NCBI GenBank assembly: GCA_947475415.1
Contig: CANJLH010000016.1
Location: 1-64,000 of the forward strand
Direction: 5' to 3'
DNA from: Caulobacteraceae bacterium
GTDB taxonomy: Bacteria; Pseudomonadota; Alphaproteobacteria; Caulobacterales; Caulobacteraceae
Length of the DNA stretch: 64,000 bases
Part shown: one piece after another, positions 27,692-36,938 of the stretch
How positions within the stretch are numbered: the stretch's first letter is position 1
How the letters are laid out: each line of letters opens with the position of its first letter
Notes under the pieces: generated by a model
Told to the model about the DNA's origin: nothing
The model's input: the letters and a program-made list of their open reading frames with translations, nothing else
The model's database searches: none
Position numbers and translations under genes: made by a program

Positions 27692-28873
27692 CTAGCCAAC
27701 TCGAAACTCGGCGCGCGCTTCTTCGGCACAAGCGATAATGCGCCGGGCGACGCCCCGCCAAGAAAACCGCTCCGGCGTCCGCTCAAATCCGGCTGCAGCC
27801 ATCCGCGCGAGGCGCTCCTGGTCAGACAGCGCGTCGATCACCGTCGCGGCGATCGTCGCAGGCTTCAAGTCAGCGAGCAGGAAGCCGGTAACACCGTGTT
27901 CAACGTACTCCTTGAGAGCCCAATCGTTCGTGACGATGGCCGGCGCGCCATAGGTCATGGCCTCCAGCGGCGCGATACCCGCCGGTTCATAGCGTGACGG
28001 CAACACGCTCAGCGCCGCCCGCTCAAGAATTTCGTAGAACGTCCGGGCCTCCGCAGGATTTTCGCGGGCGAGAAATCCATGAAATACAACTCCTGGAGAA
28101 TCCTGCAGAGAATCGGGCCGCGTCGGCGGGCCGATAACGTGCAAAATTGCTCCCGGGATTTTCGCCTTTATCTCAGGAAATGCGGCTGCAATAAGATCAC
28201 CGCCCTTTCTATGAAATTCCTTGCCAATAAACAAAATCTCTGGCCGGGAATATTCTTTTGTAGGTCGATTTTTAGGTAAACTAGTATTGCAACCGATACC
28301 TATATTGACAACCTTATTTGGTTCAAGTTCATAGTTGTCAATGAATGACTGCCTCATATGATCGCTGCTGATCAGAATGCGAGCTGCGCCATGGGCGACG
28401 CCCATTTCAAATGAGAGATTTTCCCTGCGCAATTTGGCGTCGCGCCTTAGCGTTTCCGGCACAAATGGGCTTGACCAATATTCGGCGCCGAGGCTGTCCT
28501 GATAGGTGATCACAGGCGCAATACCGGCATAGGCCGCCGGCCCATCGGCGTAGGTCCCCAGCTCGAGGATGACCGTGTCGCGATCCGCCTCGATGATCTT
28601 GCGCCGCAAATCACGTGTGAGCGCCTGCCGATAGGCCAAGCTTCCATAGACACGACGGCGCCAAGTTTCCTTGTCGGGGTGCCATCGTGGCGCGGCGCGC
28701 AACATGAACTCAGGCGTCGAAATTTCGAGTCCGAAGGCGCGCGCCAGCACGCCTTCATCCTTCAGCGCGCTGAACAGCGCCAATGAACTGCCGGAAAAGG
28801 ATGACGGGTCCCAGGGATCCGAACCGATCAGACCGCCTGAGATAAATCCGGTAATATTCACCGCCGAGTCCAT
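27692..28873 (-). CDS. family 4 glycosyltransferase
   Basis: A 393-residue GT-B retaining glycosyltransferase. The C-terminal half carries ILFIGKEFHRKGGDLIAAAF and PSRYEPAGIAPLEAMTYGAP, the E-x7-E type donor site. The N-terminal acceptor domain is atypical (GSDPWDPSSFSGSSLALFSAL). ATG 28873 follows GGAAGGGC; a TTG lies five codons upstream. A segment around 28080-28420 is visibly richer in A/T than the rest of the gene. It converges on galE and ends 60 bases from it. Confidence 0.82.
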   Translation of the reverse strand: MDSAVNITGFISGGLIGSDPWDPSSFSGSSLALFSALKDEGVLARAFGLEISTPEFMLRAAPRWHPDKETWRRRVYGSLAYRQALTRDLRRKIIEADRDTVILELGTYADGPAAYAGIAPVITYQDSLGAEYWSSPFVPETLRRDAKLRRENLSFEMGVAHGAARILISSDHMRQSFIDNYELEPNKVVNIGIGCNTSLPKNRPTKEYSRPEILFIGKEFHRKGGDLIAAAFPEIKAKIPGAILHVIGPPTRPDSLQDSPGVVFHGFLARENPAEARTFYEILERAALSVLPSRYEPAGIAPLEAMTYGAPAIVTNDWALKEYVEHGVTGFLLADLKPATIAATVIDALSDQERLARMAAAGFERTPERFSWRGVARRIIACAEEARAEFRVG

Positions 28874-29072
28874 TCCGCGCCCTTCCAAATCGATTAATCG
28901 GGCGATGAGTTAAGCAATATTGATTACGGCCGATTCACTAAGAACCCGTGTTTTCCCTCCGGTGCTGACAGAATGTCGGTGGCCAATTGTGTTTCCGCCT
29001 GCCGAGGCGCTCGCCATCGTTGCGGAATTTGCGCCCTAAAGCCTCGCACGCCACGACGCCCCCCCGGAGGGC

Positions 29073-30413
29073 CTACCCCCCTTTGGCGTGGATACCGGGC
29101 TTGACACCTATTAGGGCGCCCTCACTCACTGACGAGCCAGTTTGACCGCAGCCTGAGCCCAACGGACTCGAGGAGTCGTTGGCGGCTGATGCGATTTGCC
29201 AAACCGCCGACGCGACCGTGAATCCCATATTGGCGCCCCAACCGTCGCCGAACGTGTCCGTGTTGCAGACGGTGAAGGCGATATCTTGCTCGACAGACTC
29301 AAATTCCTCGAGGCCGCGGGCCAGACCGATGCGCACCGTGTATTCACCAGGCGCAAGAGGCAGGGACGCGATGGTGCAAGTCACTTCGCTGCGTCCGGAG
29401 AGCCTTTCGATTGCGTGCTCATTCCGAGGCGAGCGGACAGTCAAAACTCTTTGCCCGCTGCTGTTTTCGAATTTGACGACGATGTTCGGGGATTCAACAA
29501 GGTCATCAGCTTGGATATCGATGCGCAGTCGCAGCTCACCGCCGATGGGGACAGTGCGGCTGGATTTGCCATGTCCGTCAATCAGATCAAACGCGCGGAA
29601 GTGGTGATACGAGTCCCCAAGGTCAACCCTGCCGCCGACTTCGTTCGCCCCACCGGTCCGGCTGAGGCGGTGATAGATGGAAAGCGCCTCCTTGATCGGG
29701 ACCTGCTGCTGCACCAATTGGCCCGCGCTGAACACGAGCCCCGTATGGCAAAGCGCCTCGAGCGCCGTGACGTCGTGGCTCACGAAGACGACCGTGCGGC
29801 CGCTGTTGGCCACAGCTTCCATCTTTCCCAGGGACTTTTTCTGAAACTGGGCATCGCCCACCGCGAGGACCTCGTCGATTAGCAAGACATCAGCTTCGAG
29901 GTGCGCAGCGACTGCGAACGCCAGCCGCACGTACATGCCGCTGCTGTAGAACTTCACCGGCGTGTCGAGGAATTTCTCCACTCCAGAAAAATCGACAATC
30001 TCATCAAATCGTCGGGCGATTTCCTTGCGCCGCATGCCCAGGATCGCGCCATTCAGGAAGATGTTTTCCCGGCCGGTCAACTCGGGCTGAAACCCGGTCC
30101 CGACCTCAATGAGACTCGCGACGCGGCCGGTGATGCGAATCTCCCCGGTCGTCGGCTCCGCGACACGGCTAAGAATCTTCAGCAGCGTGCTCTTGCCTGC
30201 GCCGTTACGTCCGACCAAGCCGACAATGTCGCCGCGCTTGACGTCAAAACTGATGTCACGCAGGGCCCAGAATTCCTCGGAATCCGTGCGCTCCACGGAA
30301 TTGCGGAACCGATGCAGCAGCGCTTCGATGGCCGTGGAATGCGGGCTCTTTTGAGCAATCCGATATGACTTGCCCAAGCCGCGGACGGAAATTGCGATAT
30401 CGTCAGATGACAT
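29073..30413 (-). CDS. wzt: polysaccharide ABC exporter ATP-binding protein, Wzt type
   Basis: A 446-residue ATPase. The N-terminal ABC domain has GLVGRNGAGKSTLLK (Walker A), a KFYSSGMYVRLAFAVA signature loop and DVLLIDEVLAVGD (Walker B). After about residue 235 there is a Wzt-like C-terminal beta-sandwich (PNIVVKFENSSGQRV, GEYTVRIGLARG) that in family members binds the finished glycan before export. A short tail rich in Ser/Gly ends the protein. It overlaps the permease gene by 11 bases, forming a two-gene exporter. Confidence 0.9.
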   Translation of the reverse strand: MSSDDIAISVRGLGKSYRIAQKSPHSTAIEALLHRFRNSVERTDSEEFWALRDISFDVKRGDIVGLVGRNGAGKSTLLKILSRVAEPTTGEIRITGRVASLIEVGTGFQPELTGRENIFLNGAILGMRRKEIARRFDEIVDFSGVEKFLDTPVKFYSSGMYVRLAFAVAAHLEADVLLIDEVLAVGDAQFQKKSLGKMEAVANSGRTVVFVSHDVTALEALCHTGLVFSAGQLVQQQVPIKEALSIYHRLSRTGGANEVGGRVDLGDSYHHFRAFDLIDGHGKSSRTVPIGGELRLRIDIQADDLVESPNIVVKFENSSGQRVLTVRSPRNEHAIERLSGRSEVTCTIASLPLAPGEYTVRIGLARGLEEFESVEQDIAFTVCNTDTFGDGWGANMGFTVASAVWQIASAANDSSSPLGSGCGQTGSSVSEGALIGVKPGIHAKGG

Positions 30414-31248
30414 CGGCGAACTCACGCTCAACGCTGCGGAAGACAATTGTACCAATCAAGAGAGCCACTCCGGAAATTACGAAGGAATAGGCCAGATACC
30501 CGTAGTGTGGCTGACCTGTGCCAATCAGCGACCAACGGAACGCCTCTAAAGGCGCCGCAAGCGGATTTAGCAGAAAATACAAGTCACGATATTGCTCAGG
30601 TATGGCCTCGACTGAGTATCCAACTGGGCTCGCATAGAGCAGCAACTGTATGAAGAACGGTACAATGTGCTGCACATCACGATACTTCACGGACAGACTT
30701 GCCGCGACCAGACCGATTCCCAGTGAAAGACTCAAGAGGGTCAACAGGCAAACCGGCGCGACCATCAGACCCCAGCCGGGCGCGACCCTGTAGATCGCCA
30801 TCAACACGACCATCAGCACCAGGCCGACGAGAAAATCCAGCAGGACCGAGGGCAGCACTCCCAGTGGGGCTAGCAGCCGTGGGAAAAAGATCTTACGGAT
30901 CAGCGACGCGTGCGCAATCAGCGAGGGACTGACCCGCGTCACGACACCCATGAACAGGGTCCAGCCCAGGAACCCTGAGTAGGTGATCAGGAAATAGGGC
31001 ACGCCCTGATCGGGCATATTGGCGATCAGGCCGAACACAATTGAGAATATGCCTGCCCCGAGCAGCGGTTGCAGGATCACCCAGATCACCCCGAGGACAG
31101 TCTGGCGGTAGCGGAGTCGGATGTCGCGGTCAGCGAAGGCGAACAGCAGATCCCGAAACTGCCAGAGCAGTTTCAGGTCGAGAGGAGCCAAGCCTCGGAT
31201 CGGCTTGATAACCACGGTATCGCGCGACGGAATTGCAGAAGTCGTCAT
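30403..31248 (-). CDS. wzm: polysaccharide ABC exporter permease, Wzm type
   Basis: A 281-residue ABC-2 permease with six predicted membrane helices. Recognisable are FRDLLFAFADRDIRLRYRQTVLGVIWVILQPL, the ABC-2 signature near LLYASPVGYSVEAIP and LNPLAAPLEAFRW. With Wzt it would export a lipid-linked glycan across the inner membrane. ATG 31248 is the likely start though its Shine-Dalgarno is weak; the frame extends to 31380. Confidence 0.9.
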   Translation of the reverse strand: MTTSAIPSRDTVVIKPIRGLAPLDLKLLWQFRDLLFAFADRDIRLRYRQTVLGVIWVILQPLLGAGIFSIVFGLIANMPDQGVPYFLITYSGFLGWTLFMGVVTRVSPSLIAHASLIRKIFFPRLLAPLGVLPSVLLDFLVGLVLMVVLMAIYRVAPGWGLMVAPVCLLTLLSLSLGIGLVAASLSVKYRDVQHIVPFFIQLLLYASPVGYSVEAIPEQYRDLYFLLNPLAAPLEAFRWSLIGTGQPHYGYLAYSFVISGVALLIGTIVFRSVEREFADVI

Positions 31249-31348
31249 GGGATCAAGAAGCTCAACAGGTTGAGGGCGCCATCGCGAGAGACGCGACTGT
31301 ATCAGATCATCGGTTAACGTAGTTGGCAGCGCGCGTGTTGCGCACGGA

Positions 31349-32758
31349 CTATCGGGCGCCGCTGGGAAACAGCACCACACGCACGGTCTGGACGATGATC
31401 GCCAAATCGAGGATCAGGTCGACATTCTTCATGTAGAACAGATCGTACTCAAGCTTGCGCCGGGCATCATCGATGGAAGCGCCGTAAGGATAGTTGATCT
31501 GCGCCCAACCGGTGATGCCGGGCTTGACCTTATGGCGCAGATCGTAGTGCGGGATTTCCTTGCGAAGCTGCTCTACGAAGAAGGGGCGTTCGGGGCGCGG
31601 GCCGACGAAACTCATGTCACCGACTAGCACATTGATGATTTGCGGGATCTCGTCGATCCGAAGAAGACGGATCAGCCTGCCCACCCGCGTGACGCGATCG
31701 TCACCTGTGGCCGCCCAGCGCGGGACGCCATCCTTTTCGGCGTCCTCACGCATGCTGCGGAACTTCCAAACCTTGAAGATCGCCCCGTCCAGACCAACGC
31801 GCTCCTGGCGATAGAACACCGGCCCACGGCTTTCGAGCTTGATGGCCGCGGCGGCGAAAAGCGTGATCGGCAGCGTCGCAATCAGAAAGCTCAGGCTCAC
31901 GATAAAGTCCATCGAACGCTTGAGGATGCGGCTCCGCTGGTCGAGATGGAAGCCGCTGGCGAAAGCCAGCCAGCCGGCGCCCGTGCGGCCGATATCAAGT
32001 GTTCCGGCTTCGCGCTCCCAGAAGGTCAGGGCGTCGATCACATCGACACCTTGCATCCGGCACTCCAGGAGTTCAGCGATGGGCAGTCCACGCCGATCCG
32101 GCACGGCGACGACAATCATGTCCGCGCGCAGTGTCCGAGCCAGCACCGGCAGCGCAACCGGATGGTCCTCATAGATCTTAAGCGCCAGGTTGCCGGTCGC
32201 CGCGGGGCCGCCCCGCATTGCGTGTTCGCTTTCACCGATCAGCACATTGCGCAGATGGCTACGGCCAGGTCCATTGACGAAGGCGATGACCGATTGGGCG
32301 AGATGGCCTTCACCGAGGATCATGACCCGCTTCTTCATGAAGGACAGATCGAAGCACCAGCCGATCAGGAACCGCACTATGAACAGGGCGGCCAGGAATG
32401 CCGAAATCGCCAGGGATAGAATGCCGACATACCAGCCGAACGGCAGGCCTGCTGCGGCCTTGGTGATCCCCACGAAGGCGACCGCAGGAATGAAGATCGC
32501 CTGGGAGACGAGCAGAAACCGCTTAAGGAAGACCCGGAAGTCCTGAATGGCGTCGCGGTTGTAAAGCCCGACCGCCATCGTAACGGTGAGGAATGCGATG
32601 GTGAGAAGCGCCTCCTCATACCACTGCAAGTGAACCGAATAGCAGTTGTGGCAAGACTGGTGGAGCCCGAGCAGTCGGAGCAACCCGACGAAAAGTGCGG
32701 CATCCAGCGCGGCCAGAAGGACCGCAGGCCGAGCAACATAGTGTCCGAACAATCTCAT
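31349..32758 (-). CDS. undecaprenyl-phosphate sugar-1-phosphate transferase, exosortase-associated EpsB type
   Basis: A 469-residue initiating enzyme that places the first sugar phosphate on undecaprenyl phosphate. Four N-terminal helices (MRLFGHYVARPAVLLAALD onward), a CoA-binding-like middle domain (RVMILGEGHLAQSV), and the C-terminal bacterial sugar transferase domain: KRSMDFIVSLSFL, YRQERVGLDGAIFKVWKFRSM, RLIRLLRIDEIPQIINVL, MSFVGPRPERP, VKPGITGWAQINYPYG. The N- and C-termini match the TIGR03013 group seen in XrtA loci. It is the first of a likely minus-strand operon with wzm and wzt. Confidence 0.9.
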   Translation of the reverse strand: MRLFGHYVARPAVLLAALDAALFVGLLRLLGLHQSCHNCYSVHLQWYEEALLTIAFLTVTMAVGLYNRDAIQDFRVFLKRFLLVSQAIFIPAVAFVGITKAAAGLPFGWYVGILSLAISAFLAALFIVRFLIGWCFDLSFMKKRVMILGEGHLAQSVIAFVNGPGRSHLRNVLIGESEHAMRGGPAATGNLALKIYEDHPVALPVLARTLRADMIVVAVPDRRGLPIAELLECRMQGVDVIDALTFWEREAGTLDIGRTGAGWLAFASGFHLDQRSRILKRSMDFIVSLSFLIATLPITLFAAAAIKLESRGPVFYRQERVGLDGAIFKVWKFRSMREDAEKDGVPRWAATGDDRVTRVGRLIRLLRIDEIPQIINVLVGDMSFVGPRPERPFFVEQLRKEIPHYDLRHKVKPGITGWAQINYPYGASIDDARRKLEYDLFYMKNVDLILDLAIIVQTVRVVLFPSGAR

Positions 32759-33365
32759 CCGTAGCGCCCCAACGTGTAGCCGCTGAATCTTGCGGCGTCC
32801 GGCCCGGGACCCGTGAATGTCCCCTTACCGGTCAACCCGCCACACCCGCTGCACTAACGGCGCCATCGGCAGATATTACGAGGGAGTCAGAGCAATTTCA
32901 AACCTAACGGCAAAATTAATTGGCGTCCCAATAAGCGATGCAAGCCAATGGGGTCATTTACATCTTGTAGTTTAATAGAATAATTGAAATTTAGTCGTGC
33001 AACGCCGGCAATATAAGTGGAAAATTCCATAACTTTTAAGGGCACTTTTGATCGCATATTGGCGATTTTGGCCCACGAAAGTTGGATGTAGGTCAGAACA
33101 CTCGATGTATATTGTAATTTTTATTCTGAAAAAATGCGCCCCCGCCCTGATGTTGCAGTGCGAAAATTCGCTTTGACCTGAGCGCGGTCGCTGGCGCGCC
33201 AGTGGGGTGCATCGGCAGTCGAATCTCCAGTGCTTCCGGCCGAATTCGCAACAATCCGCCGGCGCACGCTGCGGATGAATTTCGTTAATGTTCCAAGTTG
33301 AGACTGTCGTCGTCCGGACAACGGTCATACGCCAAGCTCGGCGCGCGCCACGCAGGAGATCCGAC
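32759..33365. other. long divergent intergenic region with AT-rich core
   Basis: About 600 bases separate the sugar transferase (minus) from the glycosyltransferase (plus). The core, about 32890-33135, is clearly richer in A/T than the surroundings (runs such as AATTGAAATTTAG and TATTGTAATTTTTATT). No plausible gene is seen; the open frames crossing it lack ribosome binding sites and conserved motifs. It probably holds the promoters and regulatory sites for both halves of the exopolysaccharide locus. Confidence 0.5.
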
Positions 33366-34604
33366 TTGACCCGCGTCCTTGTGTTTTCAACGTTGTTCCC
33401 GAATGCAGCCCAACCGAACCACGGCGTATTTGTGGAGAATCGGCTGCGGCACACCCTCGACCTGGGGGACCTTGAGGCGCAGGTGGTGGCGCCTGTCCCG
33501 TTCTTTCCATTCCGCCATTCAATGTTCGGTCGCTACGCCACCTTCGCCAAGGTTCCTTCGCGTGAGAGTCGCCACGGGACAGACATCTGGCATCCCCGTT
33601 TCGCCGTCATTCCGAAGGTCGGCGCCACCTTTGCGCCTGGCCTGCTCTACGCCGCCGCCCTGGCGCAGGTTCGACGACTGATGCAGCAGGGTATGGCCTT
33701 CGACGTCATCGACGCCCACTACTTCTATCCCGATGGGGTCGCCGCGGCGCGGCTGGGCAGAACGCTCGGTCTGCCGGTCGTCATTACCGGCCGAGGAACA
33801 GACTTGACGTTGATTCCGGAGTCTCCCGGGCCGAGGGCGCAGATTCAATGGGCCGCGGCGCAGGCGAGCGCGATGATCACGGTATGCGAAGACCTTCGCC
33901 TGCGGCTGGTTGAACTTGGCGCAGAAGAGGCGCGGACGATCGTCCTGCGGAATGGAGTGGACCTGAGCCTGTTCAAGACCGGCGATCGAGAGGCCATGCG
34001 CGCAAAATTGGGCGTCAAGGGCTTCACGCTGGTGTCGGTTGGCGGCCTGATCCCGCGTAAGGGCCACGAACTGGTGATCGAATCCCTGGTCCACAGTCCC
34101 GACTGCTCCCTGCTGATCGCTGGCGGTGGACCGATGCGCAGTGAACTGGAGGCAACCGCGGCGCGTTGCGGCGTCACAGATCGTGTGCGGTTCCTTGGCG
34201 AACTACCCCACGCGGAACTGCCCGATCTCTATGGCGCCGCGGACGTCATGGTCCTGGCCTCCTCGCGCGAGGGCTGGGCGAACGTGCTGCTGGAAGCCAT
34301 GGCCTGCGGTACGCCGGTGCTGGCATCGAACGTCAATGGGACCTCGGAAGTCGTCCAGGCCCCAGAGGCGGGCCTGCTTCTCGCGGACCGGAGCGCCGCC
34401 TCTATCGCTGACGCCCTGGCGCAGCTTCGTCGAAATTTGCCGGACCGCGCCGCGACCCGCCGCTACGCAGAGCGCTTCGACTGGCTGCCGATCGCCAGGG
34501 CGAACAAGGCGCTTCTGCAGGCCGTCGCCATTGCAGGCTACGCCGGTCGGCGCTCAAATGACATTTTGAAGCACGCAAACCGCCATCTTTTGGCCGTTTC
34601 CTGA
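33366..34604 (+). CDS. family 4 glycosyltransferase (exopolysaccharide)
   Basis: A 412-residue GT-B glycosyltransferase starting LTRVLVFSTLFPNAAQPNHGVFVENRL, with FDVIDAHYFYPDGVAA, VITGRGTDL, VSVGGLIPRKGHELVIESL, and the donor site SSREGWANVLLEAMACGTPVLAS. The family N-terminus coincides with a TTG at 33366 that has AGGAG seven bases upstream, so TTG is preferred over the ATG at 33288, which adds an Arg-rich extension. It adds a sugar to the growing lipid-linked repeat unit in the cytoplasm. Confidence 0.87.
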   Translation: MTRVLVFSTLFPNAAQPNHGVFVENRLRHTLDLGDLEAQVVAPVPFFPFRHSMFGRYATFAKVPSRESRHGTDIWHPRFAVIPKVGATFAPGLLYAAALAQVRRLMQQGMAFDVIDAHYFYPDGVAAARLGRTLGLPVVITGRGTDLTLIPESPGPRAQIQWAAAQASAMITVCEDLRLRLVELGAEEARTIVLRNGVDLSLFKTGDREAMRAKLGVKGFTLVSVGGLIPRKGHELVIESLVHSPDCSLLIAGGGPMRSELEATAARCGVTDRVRFLGELPHAELPDLYGAADVMVLASSREGWANVLLEAMACGTPVLASNVNGTSEVVQAPEAGLLLADRSAASIADALAQLRRNLPDRAATRRYAERFDWLPIARANKALLQAVAIAGYAGRRSNDILKHANRHLLAVS

Positions 34605-34710
34605 CTCCACGCTCAAATTCGCAAGTGAGTAGTGGAAACTGAATGTCAACGATTTGGGGCGCTCGCTGACGATTGTTAAGTCGCGGGCGGCCCCCCGGGG
34701 GAAGAGATTG

Positions 34711-34917
34711 ATGGTCATTACCGTTCAGGACAATACCGCACTACGCCCGCCGCGTGATGTAAACTCAGAGTCTGCGGTGTCTAATGAACCGTCAGTCTGG
34801 TCTGAATCCGATTCGGTCGGTCGGCTGCCGTTGGGTTTATGCATGGTCCTGTGGTTGTTGATGGCCGCCGCGGGATGGGGATCGATCGGTCTGGCGGCGC
34901 ACTTTATCGCTGGGTAA
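34711..34917 (+). CDS. small membrane protein
   Basis: A 68-residue protein: a polar N-terminal half followed by one hydrophobic segment (PLGLCMVLWLLMAAAGWGS). The ATG is preceded by GGGGGAAGAGATTG, a good ribosome binding site. Its position inside the polysaccharide locus suggests an accessory role; no family recognised. Confidence 0.5.
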   Translation: MVITVQDNTALRPPRDVNSESAVSNEPSVWSESDSVGRLPLGLCMVLWLLMAAAGWGSIGLAAHFIAG

Positions 34918-34944
34918 AAGGCCGGCTCGATCCGCGGCGGGCGC

Positions 34945-36831
34945 CTATTGGGCCCGATGTTCCAAAAACGCTTCAAACACCCAAACCAGCCAAAGCGGCT
35001 TAGAAAAATCCCGGTGTCCAGCGGCATGGGCGAGCGCCATGCTGCGGATGGTGTTCATGTTGAAAAACCCGCAATCCCGCAGGCGCGGGCTGTCTGCGAG
35101 TTCCAGAGTCCGCTCACGCATGGGTCCCCTCAGCCAGTGCGTGATTGGCGCGGCGAAGCCTTGTTTCGGACGGTACAGGATTTCCTGCGATAGATAGGGT
35201 TCCATCGCTTGTTTGAAAATCGCCTTGCCGCCGGCGGACCGGGTGAACTTGGCGTTTGGGGGCAGCGCGACGGCCCAGGCGTAGAAATCCGGGTCCAGCA
35301 GGGGCGAGCGCAATTCCAGGGAATTGGCCATGCTGGTGCGATCGATCTTTGTCAGGATGTCACCCGGCAGATAGGTCGCAAGATCCGTATATTGCGCCCT
35401 CTGCAGCGGATCCAAGGGCGCGTCGACTTGAAATGGCGTCCGTACGACGTCTGCGGCGTCATAGCCGCCTAACGCATTCACGAAGTCTCCGGACATCAAA
35501 GGCGCGCGAACGTCCTGCGGCAGATAGGCGACAATGCGTGCGTAGGCGCTCGCTGGATCCAGGGCGAGCTCGCGCAGCGTCGTGCGGGCGCGCAAGGGCT
35601 TCGGCAGCCAGGAACCATGTGGATAGATCGCGCCCAGACCGCCGAAAACCGCGTGGCGAAGCGGTCCTGGTATAAATGCCCTGATCCGCTCCTCAGCCGC
35701 GTGGAAGGCGTATCGCCGATAACCGGCCAAGGCCTCATCGCCGCCGTCGCCGGTCAGAGCGACAGTCACAGATTCGCGGGCATGGGCGCAGACCGCGAAG
35801 GTCGGGATCGCCGAGTCATCGCCGAAGGGCTCGTCAAAAATCTGCGGCAGGCGCGGCATTAGGCTGAGATCGGCAGGATCGACCCGGCGCACCCGGTGGT
35901 CCGTGGCATAGCGGTCGGCGACGGCCTGGGCGTGGCGGGATTCATCATAGGCCCGCTCACCGAAGGCGATTGAAAAGGTCTTCACCTGGTCTTGGCTCAT
36001 ACCGGCCATCAGGGCGACGACCGCACTGGAATCAACACCTCCAGACAGCAGCGCGCCTAATGGCACGTCGGAGATCAACCGGCGTCGCACGGCAGCGCTC
36101 AAGCCCTCGATCAGATCGGCGGTGCGAGGCTCGGTCGCGCGGGTGAAGTCATCCACCGGGTTCCAGTACCGGCGCGGCTGCAGATCCTGGCCGCGGCGCA
36201 CAACCATGAAGTGGGCAGGCGGCAGCTTGTGGATGCTGCGGTAGATGGTCTTCGGATCCGGCACGTATCCATAGGCGAAGAAATCTTCCACAGCCTCCGG
36301 GCGCAAATCTCGCGCGATGCCGGGATAACAGAGCAGCGCCTTGATTTCGGAACCGAAGGCCAGAACCCCGTCGTCGGCGATGGCGTAGTGCAGCGGCTTC
36401 TTGCCGAACCGGTCTCGGGCCAGGACCAGAGCCTGGTTCGGCCCATCCCAGAGGGCGAATGCGAACATGCCATTGAGCTTGGCGAACAGCGCTTCGCCCC
36501 AGTGCCGCCAGCCGTGTAGCAGCACCTCGGTGTCGCTGCGGTTGACGAACCGCGCCCCCAGAGCTTCAAGTTCGCTGCGCAACTCCAGGAAATTATATAT
36601 CTCGCCATTAAAGACGATGGTGAGCGCGCCATCCAAGGTGCTCATTGGCTGAGCGCCGCCGGCCAGATCGATGATCGCCAGGCGACGGAATCCAAGAGCG
36701 AGGCCAGGTTCCAGATAGGCTCCGGCGTCGTCGGGACCGCGATGGGCGATGGCGTCGGTCATCCGCTCGATGACCTCGCGTTGAAACGTACGGTTCCCAC
36801 GGGTGTCGAACAATCCGGCTAGGCCGCACAT
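34945..36831 (-). CDS. asparagine synthase-like amidotransferase, XrtA/PEP-CTERM type
   Basis: A 628-residue glutamine-dependent amidotransferase. Cys2 (MCGLAGLFD) is the class II glutaminase nucleophile; RGPDDAG and FNGEIYNF follow. The synthetase domain has the ATP pyrophosphatase loop SGGVDSS (about 263-269), TGDGGDEALAGYRRY and KIDRTSMANSLELRSPLLD. Members of this group sit in exosortase-associated polysaccharide loci and probably amidate a uronic acid or peptide part of the glycan. It is divergent from the GT at 36939. Confidence 0.9.
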   Translation of the reverse strand: MCGLAGLFDTRGNRTFQREVIERMTDAIAHRGPDDAGAYLEPGLALGFRRLAIIDLAGGAQPMSTLDGALTIVFNGEIYNFLELRSELEALGARFVNRSDTEVLLHGWRHWGEALFAKLNGMFAFALWDGPNQALVLARDRFGKKPLHYAIADDGVLAFGSEIKALLCYPGIARDLRPEAVEDFFAYGYVPDPKTIYRSIHKLPPAHFMVVRRGQDLQPRRYWNPVDDFTRATEPRTADLIEGLSAAVRRRLISDVPLGALLSGGVDSSAVVALMAGMSQDQVKTFSIAFGERAYDESRHAQAVADRYATDHRVRRVDPADLSLMPRLPQIFDEPFGDDSAIPTFAVCAHARESVTVALTGDGGDEALAGYRRYAFHAAEERIRAFIPGPLRHAVFGGLGAIYPHGSWLPKPLRARTTLRELALDPASAYARIVAYLPQDVRAPLMSGDFVNALGGYDAADVVRTPFQVDAPLDPLQRAQYTDLATYLPGDILTKIDRTSMANSLELRSPLLDPDFYAWAVALPPNAKFTRSAGGKAIFKQAMEPYLSQEILYRPKQGFAAPITHWLRGPMRERTLELADSPRLRDCGFFNMNTIRSMALAHAAGHRDFSKPLWLVWVFEAFLEHRAQ

Positions 36832-36938
36832 GCTGGGCTCCTGTTATCCGCCGATAAGGCCCCGGCAAGGAAATCAGGCATACTGCTGCTGTCTGCGCAG
36901 GGCGATTCCGCTCGGCGGGATAGGGAAACTGGCCTGGC

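Noticed and set aside
29058-29072. GCCC-GGGC hairpin after wzt as a terminator
   Set aside because: Only a 4-base stem in a C-rich run, no U-tract; too weak to call.
33173-33178. TTGACC as a -35 box upstream of the glycosyltransferase
   Set aside because: No acceptable -10 element at 16-18 bases; sequence there is GC-rich.
32972-33454. Minus-strand frame crossing the AT-rich divergent region
   Set aside because: No family motif, no Shine-Dalgarno, and it overlaps the real glycosyltransferase start.
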